Positions 9,552-18,798 of a stretch of DNA of 64,000 bases are shown piece after piece. The notes below the pieces were generated by a model. That model saw only the letters and a list, made by a program, of their open reading frames with translations, did not search any database and was not told where the DNA came from. The DNA comes from Serratia bockelmannii (GTDB lineage: Bacteria > Pseudomonadota > Gammaproteobacteria > Enterobacterales > Enterobacteriaceae). The stretch's first letter is position 1, and each line of letters opens with the position of its first letter. The position numbers and the translations under genes were made by a program. The DNA is taken from the NCBI RefSeq assembly GCF_008011855.1, contig NZ_VOUX01000032.1:151373-215372 (forward strand). The letters run 5' to 3'.

Positions 9552-10090
9552 TGTATCAGGTCAACTTTCTGCCCTGGCGACAGCGCCGCGATCGGCGGCG
9601 CGGCTGTTTCTGGCTGGGTGCGCTGCTGTTGCAGGTAACGCTACTGCTGCTGGCGCTGTTTCTGGTTGCCGGCCAACTGCGTCACCAACAGGCGCAGCGG
9701 CAGGCGCGGCTAACGATGCTGGGTGAAGAGCTGGCGGCCTTGACGTTGCTCGCCCATCAGCAGAAGCAAGAGCGGGCGCAGCGAGCGCTGCACAGCGCCC
9801 GCGCCGAACGGCAGGCGCGCAACGGCCAACATAACCGGCGTTATTTGCAGTTGCTTCAGCAATTGTCCTTCAGCATTCCTCCACCGCTGTGGCTCACGGC
9901 GCTGGACAGCGATGCGACGAACGGTCTGCGGCTGCGTGGATTGAGCCGCTCTCCTGCGGCCATCACGCAGTTCGAACGGCGGCTGGCGGGGATGCCTGCG
10001 TTGCCACGGCTGCGTTTGGCTGAGGTAACGCAACGGGACGACGGTCTGTATTCCTTTCATCTGGCGGCGCAGTGGGGGCGTGATGGATAG
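9551..10090 (+). CDS. hofN: HofN, PilN-like pilus assembly protein
   Basis: This 179-residue protein starts MYQVNFLPWR, the short cytoplasmic N-terminal motif typical of PilN (in PilN it docks to PilM). A single membrane segment follows (about residues 19-40), then an Arg/Gln-rich coiled coil and a small periplasmic domain. The ATG overlaps the hofM stop by one base and its 3' end overlaps hofO, so the operon is translationally coupled. It is inferred to link the cytoplasmic HofM to the periplasmic parts. Confidence 0.85.
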   Translation: MYQVNFLPWRQRRDRRRGCFWLGALLLQVTLLLLALFLVAGQLRHQQAQRQARLTMLGEELAALTLLAHQQKQERAQRALHSARAERQARNGQHNRRYLQLLQQLSFSIPPPLWLTALDSDATNGLRLRGLSRSPAAITQFERRLAGMPALPRLRLAEVTQRDDGLYSFHLAAQWGRDG

Positions 10091-10577
10091 CCGTTTGTCA
10101 TCCGGGCTGCGCTTTTGGCTGAACTTGCCGGGCTGGCTATTGCTGGTGGCGCAAGGGCTGGGCATCGGCACGCTGGCGCTGTTGGGCGGCGGTTGGCTGC
10201 TGCAAGACGAATGGCGTCAGCGGGAAAACGCGGCGGAGCGGCAACAGCGCCTGTTGCAACAGATTTCCATGGTACAGCACCAACTGGACGAGGCGCCGGA
10301 AGCCCCTATGCCGCCAACGCCGATCGGTCCGACCACCACCGGCGATCTGGCGAACGTGCTGCAACAAGCGGGGGGCGCCTTGTTGCGCTGGCAGCGGCAG
10401 GAAAAACCGCTGCGGCAAACGCTGAGTTTGCGCATTGATTATGCCGGTTTGTTGGCGCTGTTGGAGGCGCTGCCCGCCAATTTGCGTCTCGAACAATTGA
10501 GTGTGGAAACGCCGCCGCAGGGCATGACGGCGCGGTTGGTGTTGCAGGATGCCGCCGAGGAGCAGGCCGATGAGTAA
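10083..10577 (+). CDS. hofO: HofO, PilO-like pilus assembly protein
   Basis: The product is about 164 residues with one membrane segment (roughly residues 15-38, LPGWLLLVAQGLGIGTLALLG), a short Gln/Arg-rich coiled coil, and a periplasmic domain ending DAAEEQADE. This matches the PilO-like layout. It starts inside the end of hofN (GTG at 10080 or the adjacent ATG at 10083; ATG preferred) and its end overlaps hofP. Sequence conservation in this family is weak, so the assignment rests mainly on operon position and topology. Confidence 0.78.
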   Translation: MDSRLSSGLRFWLNLPGWLLLVAQGLGIGTLALLGGGWLLQDEWRQRENAAERQQRLLQQISMVQHQLDEAPEAPMPPTPIGPTTTGDLANVLQQAGGALLRWQRQEKPLRQTLSLRIDYAGLLALLEALPANLRLEQLSVETPPQGMTARLVLQDAAEEQADE

Positions 10578-10932
10578 AAGACCGGGCCGTTGGTGGTGGC
10601 TGCTATGGCCGTGGGCCTTGTGTGCAGAACCGCGCGATCCGTTTGCGCCGCCTCCGCTGCCTGTTTGTGCCCATCAGGAGGCATCGCCAGCGGGTTGGCG
10701 ACTGAAAGGCGTCATCGGGCAACCGCCGCTGCGCTATGGCTGGGTGGTGACGCCGGCAGGGCAGTGGTTGCGCCTGCGGCCGCAGCAGTGGGTGCTGGAC
10801 GAGCGTTGGCAGGTGGCGCAGGTGCGGGCGCGCAGCCTGACGTTAACGGCGCTGGCGGCCGAACCGGATTGTCCGGCGAGCCAGGGCGACATCTCGCTCA
10901 TGATGGACAACAACAAGGATGGCAAACCATGA
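10570..10932 (+). CDS. hofP: HofP, PilP-like protein
   Basis: This is a small protein of about 120 residues with a hydrophobic N-terminus (WWWLLWPWALCAEPRDPF). The DPF motif after the signal-like segment is typical of PilP-type proteins that connect the inner-membrane complex to the secretin. The segment WRLKGVIGQ resembles the conserved PilP core. The start chosen (MSKRPGRW, ATG 10570) overlaps the end of hofO by eight bases, and its stop overlaps the hofQ ATG by four bases. Confidence 0.75.
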   Translation: MSKRPGRWWWLLWPWALCAEPRDPFAPPPLPVCAHQEASPAGWRLKGVIGQPPLRYGWVVTPAGQWLRLRPQQWVLDERWQVAQVRARSLTLTALAAEPDCPASQGDISLMMDNNKDGKP

Positions 10933-12173
10933 AAGGACTCGCTGGATTGGGCGTGGCGTTGTGGTGTCTGTCGCTCGGCATCGTCCAGGCGCAGGATAAA
11001 CAGCAGGTTTCCCTGGAGTTCCAGGATGCGCCAGTGACGGTCATCCTGCAGGCGCTGGCGGATTATCGGCAGATGAACCTGATCGTCGCGCCCGGCGTAA
11101 GCGGCAATCTGACGCTGCGGCTGGAGAATGTGCCCTGGCCTCAGGCGCTGGCGCTGACCCTGCGTATGGGCAAGCTGACGATGACGCGGGAGGGGAGCGT
11201 GATGCTGGTCGCCCCGGAGCCGGACGCGCAGGAAAAAAAACAGCAGCGAGAAGCGCTGGCGCAGCGGCAGCCTTTGCACAGCTTGACCCTGACGTTACAA
11301 AACGGCGATGCGGCGGAGATTGCCGAAAGCCTCAATGCTCAACGCGGCGCCTTGCTCAGCGAGCGTGGCAGCGTGCTGGCGGATAAGCGCACCAATACGC
11401 TGTTACTGCGCGACACGGCGCCAATCCTGGCGCAGTTGAAAAAAAGGGTGACGGAAATGGACGCGCCGCTGGCACAGGTGCAGCTGGCGGCGCATATCGT
11501 GACCATCAACAGCGAAAGCCTGCGTGAACTTGGTGTGCGTTGGGGATTGGCGGCCGACGAAAAACCGACGCGGCCGCTGCGGCCGGGCAATCTCGGCGTT
11601 AATCTGCCGTTGGAGCGCAGCGCGGTGAGCGCCGGTTTCCATTTGGCGCGCATCAGCGGGCGTTTGCTGAGCCTCGAGCTGACGGCGCTGGAGCAGGAGA
11701 ATCAGGTGGAGATCATCGCCAGCCCGCGTTTGCTGACGGCGCACCTGCAAACCGCCAGCATCAAACAGGGGACGGAGATCCCTTATGAAGTGTCGAGCGG
11801 CGCCAGCGGTGCGACCGCGATTGAGTTCAAAGAGGCGGTGCTGGGCATGGAGGTGACGCCGAAAGTGTTGCCGGACGGGCGCATCACGCTGACGTTGCAC
11901 ATCAGCCAAAATATGCCGGGGCGTGCCATCAGCCGCGGGGCGGGGGAGGCATTGACCATCGATAAACAGGAGATTAAGACGCAGATCACGGTGAAAAGCG
12001 GTGAAACCCTGGTGCTCGGCGGTATTTTTCAACGGCATAGCGGCAAGACGGCGGACAAGGTGCCGGGATTGGGAGATGCGCCACTGCTGGGGGGCTTGTT
12101 CCGGCAAAGTGGCGTACAACAGAAAAAACGCGAGCTGGTGATCTTCATTACGCCGACCTTGATTAAGGGATAA
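10929..12173 (+). CDS. hofQ: HofQ outer-membrane secretin
   Basis: HofQ is a secretin of the PilQ family, forming an outer-membrane ring. The 414-residue product has a signal peptide (about residues 1-20, ending IVQA), a short N0-type domain (VSLEFQDAPVTVILQALADY), a further periplasmic domain with LADKRTNTLLLRDT, and the C-terminal secretin domain with VEIIASPRLLT, LVLGGIF and VPGLGDAPLLGGLF. Length is the same as E. coli HofQ. It is the last gene of the overlapping hof operon. No pilin or ATPase gene is adjacent, so the pilus motor and subunits must be encoded elsewhere. Confidence 0.92.
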   Translation: MKGLAGLGVALWCLSLGIVQAQDKQQVSLEFQDAPVTVILQALADYRQMNLIVAPGVSGNLTLRLENVPWPQALALTLRMGKLTMTREGSVMLVAPEPDAQEKKQQREALAQRQPLHSLTLTLQNGDAAEIAESLNAQRGALLSERGSVLADKRTNTLLLRDTAPILAQLKKRVTEMDAPLAQVQLAAHIVTINSESLRELGVRWGLAADEKPTRPLRPGNLGVNLPLERSAVSAGFHLARISGRLLSLELTALEQENQVEIIASPRLLTAHLQTASIKQGTEIPYEVSSGASGATAIEFKEAVLGMEVTPKVLPDGRITLTLHISQNMPGRAISRGAGEALTIDKQEIKTQITVKSGETLVLGGIFQRHSGKTADKVPGLGDAPLLGGLFRQSGVQQKKRELVIFITPTLIKG

Positions 12174-12522
12174 GCGGCTGCCTGTCGGCTGGGCGGCAAA
12201 TCTCCTAAAGTTGATGAGCAGATACACTTTTTTATCCCCTTGGGGGGATCTGCGTTTGACGCTGCGGCCGATTTAGCTTACAAGGGTTACCGAATTGAGC
12301 ACCGAGGTTTTTTGTTAGCGTCAAGACGCCGTTAAAAACATATGGTTTCCCTCCCGCGGCGTGGATTGCGATTTATTCGGTTGCCAAACTACCAAGAGTG
12401 TTGAGATAATTTTTCGTCTGATCTCGCACTATCGCTCATGAGGTTTCAGTTTAGGTCCCGCCGCTGATTTGATTGGCGGGGCGGGTTAACATTAACGAAT
12501 TGTCTTAGTAATACCGAAAAAC
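12174..12522 (+). promoter_or_regulatory. hofQ-aroK intergenic region with candidate aroK promoter
   Basis: This 349-base gap contains a short hairpin (ATCCCC / GGGGAT at 12234-12239 and 12244-12249). A candidate sigma-70 promoter lies at 12256-12284: TTGACG, a 17-base spacer, then TACAAG. This leaves a leader of more than 200 bases before aroK. No small protein or RNA was recognised in the leader. Confidence 0.5.
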
Positions 12523-13044
12523 ATGGCAGAGAAACGCAATATCTTTCTGGTTGGGCCTATGGGTGCCGGCAAAAGCACTATTGGCCGTCAGTTAGCTCAG
12601 CAACTCAATATGGAGTTCTTCGACTCCGATCAAGAAATTGAGCGACGTACCGGAGCTGACGTGGGCTGGGTATTCGACGTGGAAGGGGAAGAAGGTTTCC
12701 GCGATCGTGAAGAAAAAGTCATTAATGAACTGACGGAAAAACAAGGGATTGTGTTGGCGACCGGCGGCGGTTCGGTGAAGTCGCGCGAAACGCGCAACCG
12801 TCTGTCCGCGCGCGGCGTGGTGGTCTATCTGGAAACCACGATCGAGAAGCAGCTGGCTCGCACTCAGCGTGATAAAAAACGCCCGCTGCTGCAGGTTGAT
12901 TCTCCGCCGCGTGAAGTGCTGGAAGCCTTGGCGAAAGAACGTAATCCGTTGTATGAAGAGATTGCCGATGTCACCATCCGCACCGACGATCAGAGCGCTA
13001 AAGTGGTTGCTAACCAGATCATCAACATGCTGGAAAGCAACTGA
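12523..13044 (+). CDS. aroK: Shikimate kinase I
   Basis: AroK phosphorylates shikimate to shikimate 3-phosphate with ATP in the common aromatic amino acid pathway. The 173-residue product has the Walker A loop GPMGAGKST at residues 11-19, the substrate-binding DSD and GGG motifs (LATGGGSV), and the lid region RDKKRPLL. It is almost identical to E. coli AroK. It heads the aroK-aroB-damX-dam-rpe-gph-trpS cluster, known in E. coli as a multi-promoter superoperon. Confidence 0.97.
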   Translation: MAEKRNIFLVGPMGAGKSTIGRQLAQQLNMEFFDSDQEIERRTGADVGWVFDVEGEEGFRDREEKVINELTEKQGIVLATGGGSVKSRETRNRLSARGVVVYLETTIEKQLARTQRDKKRPLLQVDSPPREVLEALAKERNPLYEEIADVTIRTDDQSAKVVANQIINMLESN

Positions 13045-13150
13045 TTGCCAATTTTCGCGTTCGCCGTCGGCCAATGCGAAAAACTGATTTGTGTTCCCCG
13101 CTGTTGCGGGGATCAACCACCGCCGCACCATACAGAGAACTGAGCGCGAC

Positions 13151-14251
13151 ATGGAGAGAATTACTGTAACGCTTGGGGAGCGCAGCTACCCGATTACCAT
13201 TGCCGCCGGATTGTTTAACGATCCGGCTTCTTTTATGCCGTTAAAGGCGGGTGAGCAAGCGATGTTGGTCACCAACCAGACCCTGGCGCCGCTCTATCTC
13301 GAGCGTGTCCGGCAGGTGCTGGAGCAGAGCGGCGTCGTGGTGGATCAGGTGATTCTTCCCGATGGTGAGCAGTACAAATCTCTGGCGGTGTTGGAGCAGG
13401 TGTTTTCGGCGCTGCTCGAAAAACCGCACGGTCGCGATACCACGCTGATCGCCCTCGGTGGCGGCGTTGTCGGCGATTTGACCGGTTTTGCCGCCGCGTG
13501 TTACCAACGCGGCGTGCGCTTCATTCAGGTTCCCACCACGCTGTTGTCGCAGGTGGACTCCTCCGTAGGCGGCAAGACCGCCGTCAACCACCCGCTCGGC
13601 AAAAACATGATCGGCGCTTTCTATCAACCCGCTTCGGTGGTGGTTGATCTGGATTGCCTGAAAACGTTGCCGACGCGTGAACTCTCTTCCGGCCTGGCTG
13701 AAGTCATCAAATACGGGATCATCCTCGATCGCGAGTTCTTCGTCTGGTTGGAAAATAACATCGATGCGCTGATGGCGTTGGATATGCAGGCGTTGGCCTA
13801 CTGTATCCGCCGCTGCTGCGAACTGAAGGCCGAGGTGGTGGCCGCCGACGAACGCGAAAGCGGTCTGCGCGCCCTGCTGAATCTGGGCCATACTTACGGT
13901 CATGCTATCGAAGCCGAGATGGGCTACGGCGTGTGGCTGCACGGTGAAGCGGTGGCTGCAGGCATGGTGATGGCGGCGGAAACCGCGCACCGTCTCGGCC
14001 AGTTCTCTGTTGAAGACATCGAACGTATCAAAGCGCTGCTGCTGCGCGCCGGCTTGCCGGTCTGCGGGCCGCAGGAAATGACGCCGGAATCCTATCTGCC
14101 GCACATGTTGCGTGACAAGAAAGTGCTGGCGGGTGAACTGCGTCTGGTGCTGCCGACCATGATCGGTGCGGCGGAAGTGCGCGGCGGCGTAGGGCATGAG
14201 CTGGTGCTGGCGTCGATCGCCGCCTGCTTGCCTGAGCAGCAGCGTAATTAA
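13151..14251 (+). CDS. aroB: 3-dehydroquinate synthase
   Basis: AroB converts DAHP to 3-dehydroquinate, the second step of the shikimate pathway, using NAD and a divalent metal. The product is 366 residues from the ATG at 13151 ([15 protein letters not shown]). The glycine-rich NAD loop [11 protein letters not shown] and the segments [19 protein letters not shown] and [12 protein letters not shown] (metal-binding histidines) are visible. It follows aroK by 106 bases. Length and sequence match the family. Confidence 0.97.
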   Translation: MERITVTLGERSYPITIAAGLFNDPASFMPLKAGEQAMLVTNQTLAPLYLERVRQVLEQSGVVVDQVILPDGEQYKSLAVLEQVFSALLEKPHGRDTTLIALGGGVVGDLTGFAAACYQRGVRFIQVPTTLLSQVDSSVGGKTAVNHPLGKNMIGAFYQPASVVVDLDCLKTLPTRELSSGLAEVIKYGIILDREFFVWLENNIDALMALDMQALAYCIRRCCELKAEVVAADERESGLRALLNLGHTYGHAIEAEMGYGVWLHGEAVAAGMVMAAETAHRLGQFSVEDIERIKALLLRAGLPVCGPQEMTPESYLPHMLRDKKVLAGELRLVLPTMIGAAEVRGGVGHELVLASIAACLPEQQRN

Positions 14252-14349
14252 ATCGGACTAAGTAACAGTGGCTTAGCCGCCATTTGCATCTATATTAATA
14301 CAGTGAGCAGAGCACGACGGGTGTCGCTTTGCCATCATCGGGTTAATCT

Positions 14350-14385
14350 GCCCGTGCCACGGTAGGTCTACGGTGGTGGGCTTTT
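14350..14385 (+). terminator. Interrupted hairpin with T-run between aroB and damX
   Basis: Three 4-bp blocks (GCCC/GGGC, CCAC/GTGG, GTAG/CTAC) can stack into one interrupted stem at 14350-14381, directly followed by TTTT. It may act as a partial terminator within the cluster, lowering read-through into damX. Confidence 0.4.
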
Positions 14386-14407
14386 GCCTCTAGTTGGAGG
14401 GTTTCAG

Positions 14408-15421
14408 ATGGACGAGTTTAAACCGGAAGACGATCTCAGACCTGATAGCAGCGATCGTCGTCCTACGCGTTCGCGCAAGCCGGCCGCCGCGCCGCGCTTC
14501 GCCGTTTCGCGCCAGCATTTGATGATTGGCATCGGCATTTTGGTGCTGTTGCTGCTGATTATCGGCATCGGTTCCGCCCTGAAGGCGCCAACCAAACATG
14601 AAGCGGCTCAGGAGAGCGGCGCGCAAAACGGCGCGGCCCGCGATATCAACCTGTCCGGTTCTTCGTCGCTGACCACCGCCAATAACGGCGTGCCGGGCGG
14701 CACGACGGATACCCACGATAACAACGGCGTGAGCGCGACTCAGCCGCAGCAACCGCAGAACGTCAGCGTTCCGCCGATCTCCGGCACACCGACCGAAGCG
14801 CAAACGCAGCCTCAGCAGGGCGGCGCGCAGCAGCGCGTCGATTTGCCGGGCAACATGGCGGATGCGCTGTCGCAGCAGCAGGGGCAGGTGGATGCCGCGA
14901 CTCAAGGCATGACCGGCGCAGCGTCGACGCTGCCGACCGCACCGGCGACGGTGATGAGCGGCGCCGCGGCGCGCGAAGCGACGCGTCCTGTGCAGGGCAC
15001 CGCACCGCAACAGCATAAAACGCCGGCGAAAACCGCCGCCACCAAACCGACCGCGACGCAGCATAAATCACCGACCACGGTGTATACGCCGCCGGCCAAG
15101 CCGTCTTCCACCGCGAAAGCGGGAGCGGTCGCCAGCAGCGGCAGTTCACTGCAGTCTGCGCCGGGCAGCCACTATACCTTGCAGCTGAGCAGCGCTTCGC
15201 GTTCCGACACGCTGAACGCCTACGCCAAACAGCAGAAGCTGCAGAACTACCTGGTGTACGCCACCAAGCGTGACGGCAAACCGTGGTACGTGCTGGTGAG
15301 CGGCAACTATGCGTCTTCTGCGGAAGCGAAGCGCGCCATTGCTTCGTTGCCGGCGGATGTGCAGGCGAAAAAACCGTGGGTCCGACCTGTACACCAAGTG
15401 CAGCAAGATCTTAAAAAATAA
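14408..15421 (+). CDS. damX: DamX, SPOR-domain cell division protein
   Basis: DamX is a bitopic inner-membrane protein recruited to the division septum through its SPOR domain, which binds denuded glycan. The 337-residue product has an acidic/basic cytoplasmic head, one membrane segment (about residues 37-57) and a long low-complexity periplasmic linker rich in Gln, Ala, Thr and Pro. The C-terminal SPOR domain (about 255-332) begins HYTLQLSSASR and contains KPWYVLVSGNYAS. The start has a GGAGG seven bases upstream. The linker is typical of the family. Confidence 0.93.
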   Translation: MDEFKPEDDLRPDSSDRRPTRSRKPAAAPRFAVSRQHLMIGIGILVLLLLIIGIGSALKAPTKHEAAQESGAQNGAARDINLSGSSSLTTANNGVPGGTTDTHDNNGVSATQPQQPQNVSVPPISGTPTEAQTQPQQGGAQQRVDLPGNMADALSQQQGQVDAATQGMTGAASTLPTAPATVMSGAAAREATRPVQGTAPQQHKTPAKTAATKPTATQHKSPTTVYTPPAKPSSTAKAGAVASSGSSLQSAPGSHYTLQLSSASRSDTLNAYAKQQKLQNYLVYATKRDGKPWYVLVSGNYASSAEAKRAIASLPADVQAKKPWVRPVHQVQQDLKK

Positions 15422-15505
15422 ATCATTTAAATTTGTGCGCTGATGTGCTGTCTGAAACAGAGTACAATCCGCCGCTCTGAATTGTATAAGTAGCTAATTG
15501 ACGGC

Positions 15506-16318
15506 ATGAAGAAAAACCGCGCTTTTTTAAAATGGGCTGGTGGAAAATACCCGCTGGTAGATGAGATTCGTCGCCATCTGCCGGCGGGAGACTGCTTAAT
15601 CGAGCCCTTCGTGGGTGCGGGATCCGTCTTTCTGAATACGGATTACGACGCCTACATTCTCGCCGACATCAATAGCGATCTTATCAACCTGTATAACATC
15701 GTTAAGCTGCGCACGGATGACTTCGTGCGCGATGCCCGCACGCTTTTCGCCGATGAATTCAATAACTCGGATCAGTTTTACCTGCTGCGAGAAGAGTTCA
15801 ATACTAGCATCGAGCCTTACCGCCGGGCGCTGCTGTTCCTGTACCTGAACCGTCACTGCTATAACGGCCTGTGTCGCTATAACCTGCGCGGCGAGTTCAA
15901 CGTGCCGTTTGGCCGGTACAAGAAACCGTACTTCCCGGAAGAAGAGCTCTACTGGTTTGCCGAAAAATCGCGCAATGCCACTTTTGTCTGCGAGCATTAC
16001 CGCGATACCATGGCGAAGGCCGTGGCCGGTGCCGTGGTGTATTGCGATCCGCCTTATGCGCCGCTGTCGGCGACGGCGAATTTCACCGCTTACCACACCA
16101 ACAGCTTCAGCATCGCCGATCAGCAGAGCCTGGCGCAACTGGCGCACCAGCTCTCGGTAGAGAGCCAGGTACCGGTATTGATTTCCAATCACGATACCGA
16201 GCTGACGCGCGACTGGTACCAGAATGCTGCGCTGTATGTGGTGAAAGCGCGCCGCACAATCAGCCGCAACATTCTCGGCCGCAGCAAAGTGAACGAGCTT
16301 TTGGCGCTGTATCGCTAA
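15506..16318 (+). CDS. dam: DNA adenine methyltransferase (GATC)
   Basis: Dam transfers a methyl group from S-adenosylmethionine to the adenine N6 in GATC, serving mismatch repair strand choice, replication control and gene regulation. The 270-residue product has the N-terminal SAM motif [25 protein letters not shown] (motif I, residues 35-44) and the catalytic DPPY at 181-184. It is close to E. coli Dam. It lies 84 bases after damX within the same cluster. Confidence 0.97.
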   Translation: MKKNRAFLKWAGGKYPLVDEIRRHLPAGDCLIEPFVGAGSVFLNTDYDAYILADINSDLINLYNIVKLRTDDFVRDARTLFADEFNNSDQFYLLREEFNTSIEPYRRALLFLYLNRHCYNGLCRYNLRGEFNVPFGRYKKPYFPEEELYWFAEKSRNATFVCEHYRDTMAKAVAGAVVYCDPPYAPLSATANFTAYHTNSFSIADQQSLAQLAHQLSVESQVPVLISNHDTELTRDWYQNAALYVVKARRTISRNILGRSKVNELLALYR

Positions 16319-16368
16319 GCCGGGGCACCCCGGCGCATAACAACTCGACCCTACGTTTGGAGAAGCGG

Positions 16369-17046
16369 ATGAAAAAGTTTTTGATTGCCCCGTCCATTCT
16401 GTCGGCAGATTTTGCCCGGTTAGGTGAAGATACCGCTAACGTGCTGGCTGCAGGCGGCGACGTGGTGCACTTCGACGTGATGGATAACCACTACGTGCCC
16501 AATCTGACCATCGGTCCGATGGTGTGCGAAGCGCTGCGCAACTACGGCATTACTGCGCCGATTGACGTGCACCTGATGGTCAAGCCGGTGGACCGCATCG
16601 TGCCTGATTTCGCCAAGGCAGGCGCGTCTTATATCTCTTTCCACCCTGAAGCTTCCGAGCATGTCGATCGCACCATTCAGCTAATTAAAGAGCACGGCTG
16701 TAAAGCCGGCCTGGTGTTCAACCCGGCGACGCCGCTGAGCTACCTCGATTACGTGATGGATAAAATCGACGTGATCCTGCTGATGTCGGTCAACCCGGGC
16801 TTCGGCGGCCAATCGTTCATCCACGGTACTCTGGACAAGCTGCGCCAGGTGCGCAAATTGATCGACGACAGTGGTCGAGATATCCGCCTGGAAGTCGACG
16901 GCGGTGTGAAGGTGGATAACATCGCTGAAATCGCCGCCGCGGGCGCCGATATGTTCGTCGCCGGTTCCGCCATCTTTGGCCAGCCGGACTACCGCAAGGT
17001 GATCGACGAGATGCGCAGCGAGCTGGCGAAGGTTACCCATGGCTGA
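16369..17046 (+). CDS. rpe: Ribulose-phosphate 3-epimerase
   Basis: Rpe interconverts ribulose 5-phosphate and xylulose 5-phosphate in the pentose phosphate pathway. The 225-residue TIM-barrel enzyme starts [21 protein letters not shown]. It shows the metal-binding segments [12 protein letters not shown] and DVHLMVK and the phosphate-binding LEVDGGVK. The end overlaps gph by eight bases, implying coupled translation. Confidence 0.96.
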   Translation: MKKFLIAPSILSADFARLGEDTANVLAAGGDVVHFDVMDNHYVPNLTIGPMVCEALRNYGITAPIDVHLMVKPVDRIVPDFAKAGASYISFHPEASEHVDRTIQLIKEHGCKAGLVFNPATPLSYLDYVMDKIDVILLMSVNPGFGGQSFIHGTLDKLRQVRKLIDDSGRDIRLEVDGGVKVDNIAEIAAAGADMFVAGSAIFGQPDYRKVIDEMRSELAKVTHG

Positions 17047-17737
17047 TTTCGGCGCGATCCGCGCATTGGCCTTCGATCTGGACGGCACGCTGGTCGACAG
17101 CGCGCCGGGTCTGGCGGCGGCCATCGATATGGCGCTGGAAGAGACGGGCCTGCCGCAAGCGGGTGAGGAACGGGTCGGCACCTGGATCGGCAACGGCGCC
17201 GACGTGCTGGTGCAACGCGCGCTGCGCTGGGCGGAAGCGGAAGGCACGCCGGCGCAGTGCAGCCGGCTGCGTGAGCGTTTCGACCATTTCTACGCGCAGA
17301 CCGTTGACAGCGGCAGCCGCCTGTTCCCGCAGGTGCAAGAGACGCTGGTCCGCCTGGCCGCACACGGTTACCCGATGGCGCTGGTGACTAACAAGCCGAC
17401 GCCGTTCGTGGCGCCGCTGCTGGCATCGTTGGGCATTGGCGATTATTTCTCGCTGGTGATCGGCGGCGACGACGTGACGGAAAAGAAACCGCACCCGGCA
17501 CCGCTGTACCTGGTGCTCGGCAAGCTTGGGCTGCGTGCGCATGAACTGCTGTTCGTTGGCGACTCGCGCAACGATATTCAAGCCGCACAGGGCGCCGGTT
17601 GCCCGAGCGTCGGCTTTACCTACGGTTATAACTACGGTGAATCGATCGCCCTGAGCCACCCCGATCGGGTGTTGGAGCGCTTCGCCGATTTATTGCCCGC
17701 TCTTGGGCTGTCATCTTTAGAGAATCAGGAAATTTAA
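17039..17737 (+). CDS. gph: Phosphoglycolate phosphatase
   Basis: Gph removes phosphate from 2-phosphoglycolate, a by-product of DNA 3'-end repair. It is a 232-residue HAD-family enzyme with the catalytic motif [13 protein letters not shown] (Asp13 and Asp15), motif II LVTNKP and the acidic motif [12 protein letters not shown]. It sits in the aro-dam-trpS cluster between rpe (8-base overlap) and trpS (2-base gap). Confidence 0.96.
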   Translation: MADFGAIRALAFDLDGTLVDSAPGLAAAIDMALEETGLPQAGEERVGTWIGNGADVLVQRALRWAEAEGTPAQCSRLRERFDHFYAQTVDSGSRLFPQVQETLVRLAAHGYPMALVTNKPTPFVAPLLASLGIGDYFSLVIGGDDVTEKKPHPAPLYLVLGKLGLRAHELLFVGDSRNDIQAAQGAGCPSVGFTYGYNYGESIALSHPDRVLERFADLLPALGLSSLENQEI

Positions 17738-17739
17738 AC

Positions 17740-18747
17740 ATGAGTAAGCCCATCGTATTTAGCGGCGCGCAGCCGTCCGGCGAACTGACCATCGGCAACT
17801 ACATGGGTGCGCTGCGTCAGTGGGTGCAGATGCAGGACGACTACGACTGCATCTACTGCATCGTCGATCTGCATGCCATCACCGTTCGCCAGGACGCCGA
17901 GAAGCTGCGCAAGGCCACGCTGGATACGCTGGCGCTGTACCTGGCCTGCGGTATCGATCCGGAAAAAAGCACCATCTTCGTGCAGTCGCACGTGCCTGAG
18001 CACACGCAGCTGAGCTGGGTGCTGAACTGCTACACCTATTTCGGCGAACTGAGCCGCATGACGCAGTTCAAGGACAAATCCGCGCGCTACGCGGAGAACA
18101 TCAACGCTGGGCTGTTCAGCTATCCGGTGCTGATGGCGGCAGACATCCTGCTGTATCAAACCAACCAGGTGCCGGTGGGCGAAGACCAGAAACAACACCT
18201 GGAGCTGAGCCGCGACGTGGGCCAGCGTTTCAACGCGCTGTACGGCGACGTGTTCAAAGTGCCGGAGCCGTTTATTCCTAAATCCGGCGCGCGCGTGATG
18301 TCGCTGCAGGAACCGACCAAGAAGATGTCCAAGTCGGACGACAACCGCAACAACGTGATCGGCCTGCTGGAAGATCCGAAAGCGGTGACCAAGAAGATCA
18401 AACGCGCAATGACCGACTCGGAAGAGCCGCCTGTCGTGCGTTACGACGTGGTCAACAAGGCGGGCGTCTCCAACCTGCTGGATATTCTCGCCGGTGTGAC
18501 CGGCAAGAGCATCGTGCAGCTGGAAGCCGAGTTCGAAGGCCAGATGTATGGTCACCTGAAAGGCGCGGTGGCGGAAGCCGTCTCCGGCATGCTGGGTGAG
18601 CTGCAGGAGCGCTATCACCGCTTCCGTAACGACGAAGCCTATCTGCAGCAGGTGATGCGCGACGGCGCCGCCAAGGCCCGCGCACGCGCGCAGGAAACCC
18701 TGGCGAAGGTCTATCAGGCCGTCGGTTTCGTACCGCCGCAGGCATAA
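17740..18747 (+). CDS. trpS: Tryptophanyl-tRNA synthetase
   Basis: TrpS charges tRNA-Trp. The 335-residue class I synthetase has the HIGH-equivalent TIGN at residues 17-20 and the KMSKS loop ([12 protein letters not shown]) near residue 195. It is very close to E. coli TrpS. It is the last gene of the aroK-to-trpS cluster and is followed by a bidirectional terminator shared with cysG. Confidence 0.97.
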   Translation: MSKPIVFSGAQPSGELTIGNYMGALRQWVQMQDDYDCIYCIVDLHAITVRQDAEKLRKATLDTLALYLACGIDPEKSTIFVQSHVPEHTQLSWVLNCYTYFGELSRMTQFKDKSARYAENINAGLFSYPVLMAADILLYQTNQVPVGEDQKQHLELSRDVGQRFNALYGDVFKVPEPFIPKSGARVMSLQEPTKKMSKSDDNRNNVIGLLEDPKAVTKKIKRAMTDSEEPPVVRYDVVNKAGVSNLLDILAGVTGKSIVQLEAEFEGQMYGHLKGAVAEAVSGMLGELQERYHRFRNDEAYLQQVMRDGAAKARARAQETLAKVYQAVGFVPPQA

Positions 18748-18760
18748 CGCCGGCGCAAAT

Positions 18761-18790
18761 AGAAAAAGCGGCCACAGGCCGCTTTTTTTA
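18761..18790. terminator. Bidirectional terminator trpS / cysG
   Basis: The stem AAAGCGGCC / GGCCGCTTT (18765-18773 with 18777-18785, loop ACA) has an A-rich left flank and a T-run on the right. It can terminate trpS and the converging cysG. Confidence 0.92.
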
Positions 18791-18798
18791 CGTCGGTC

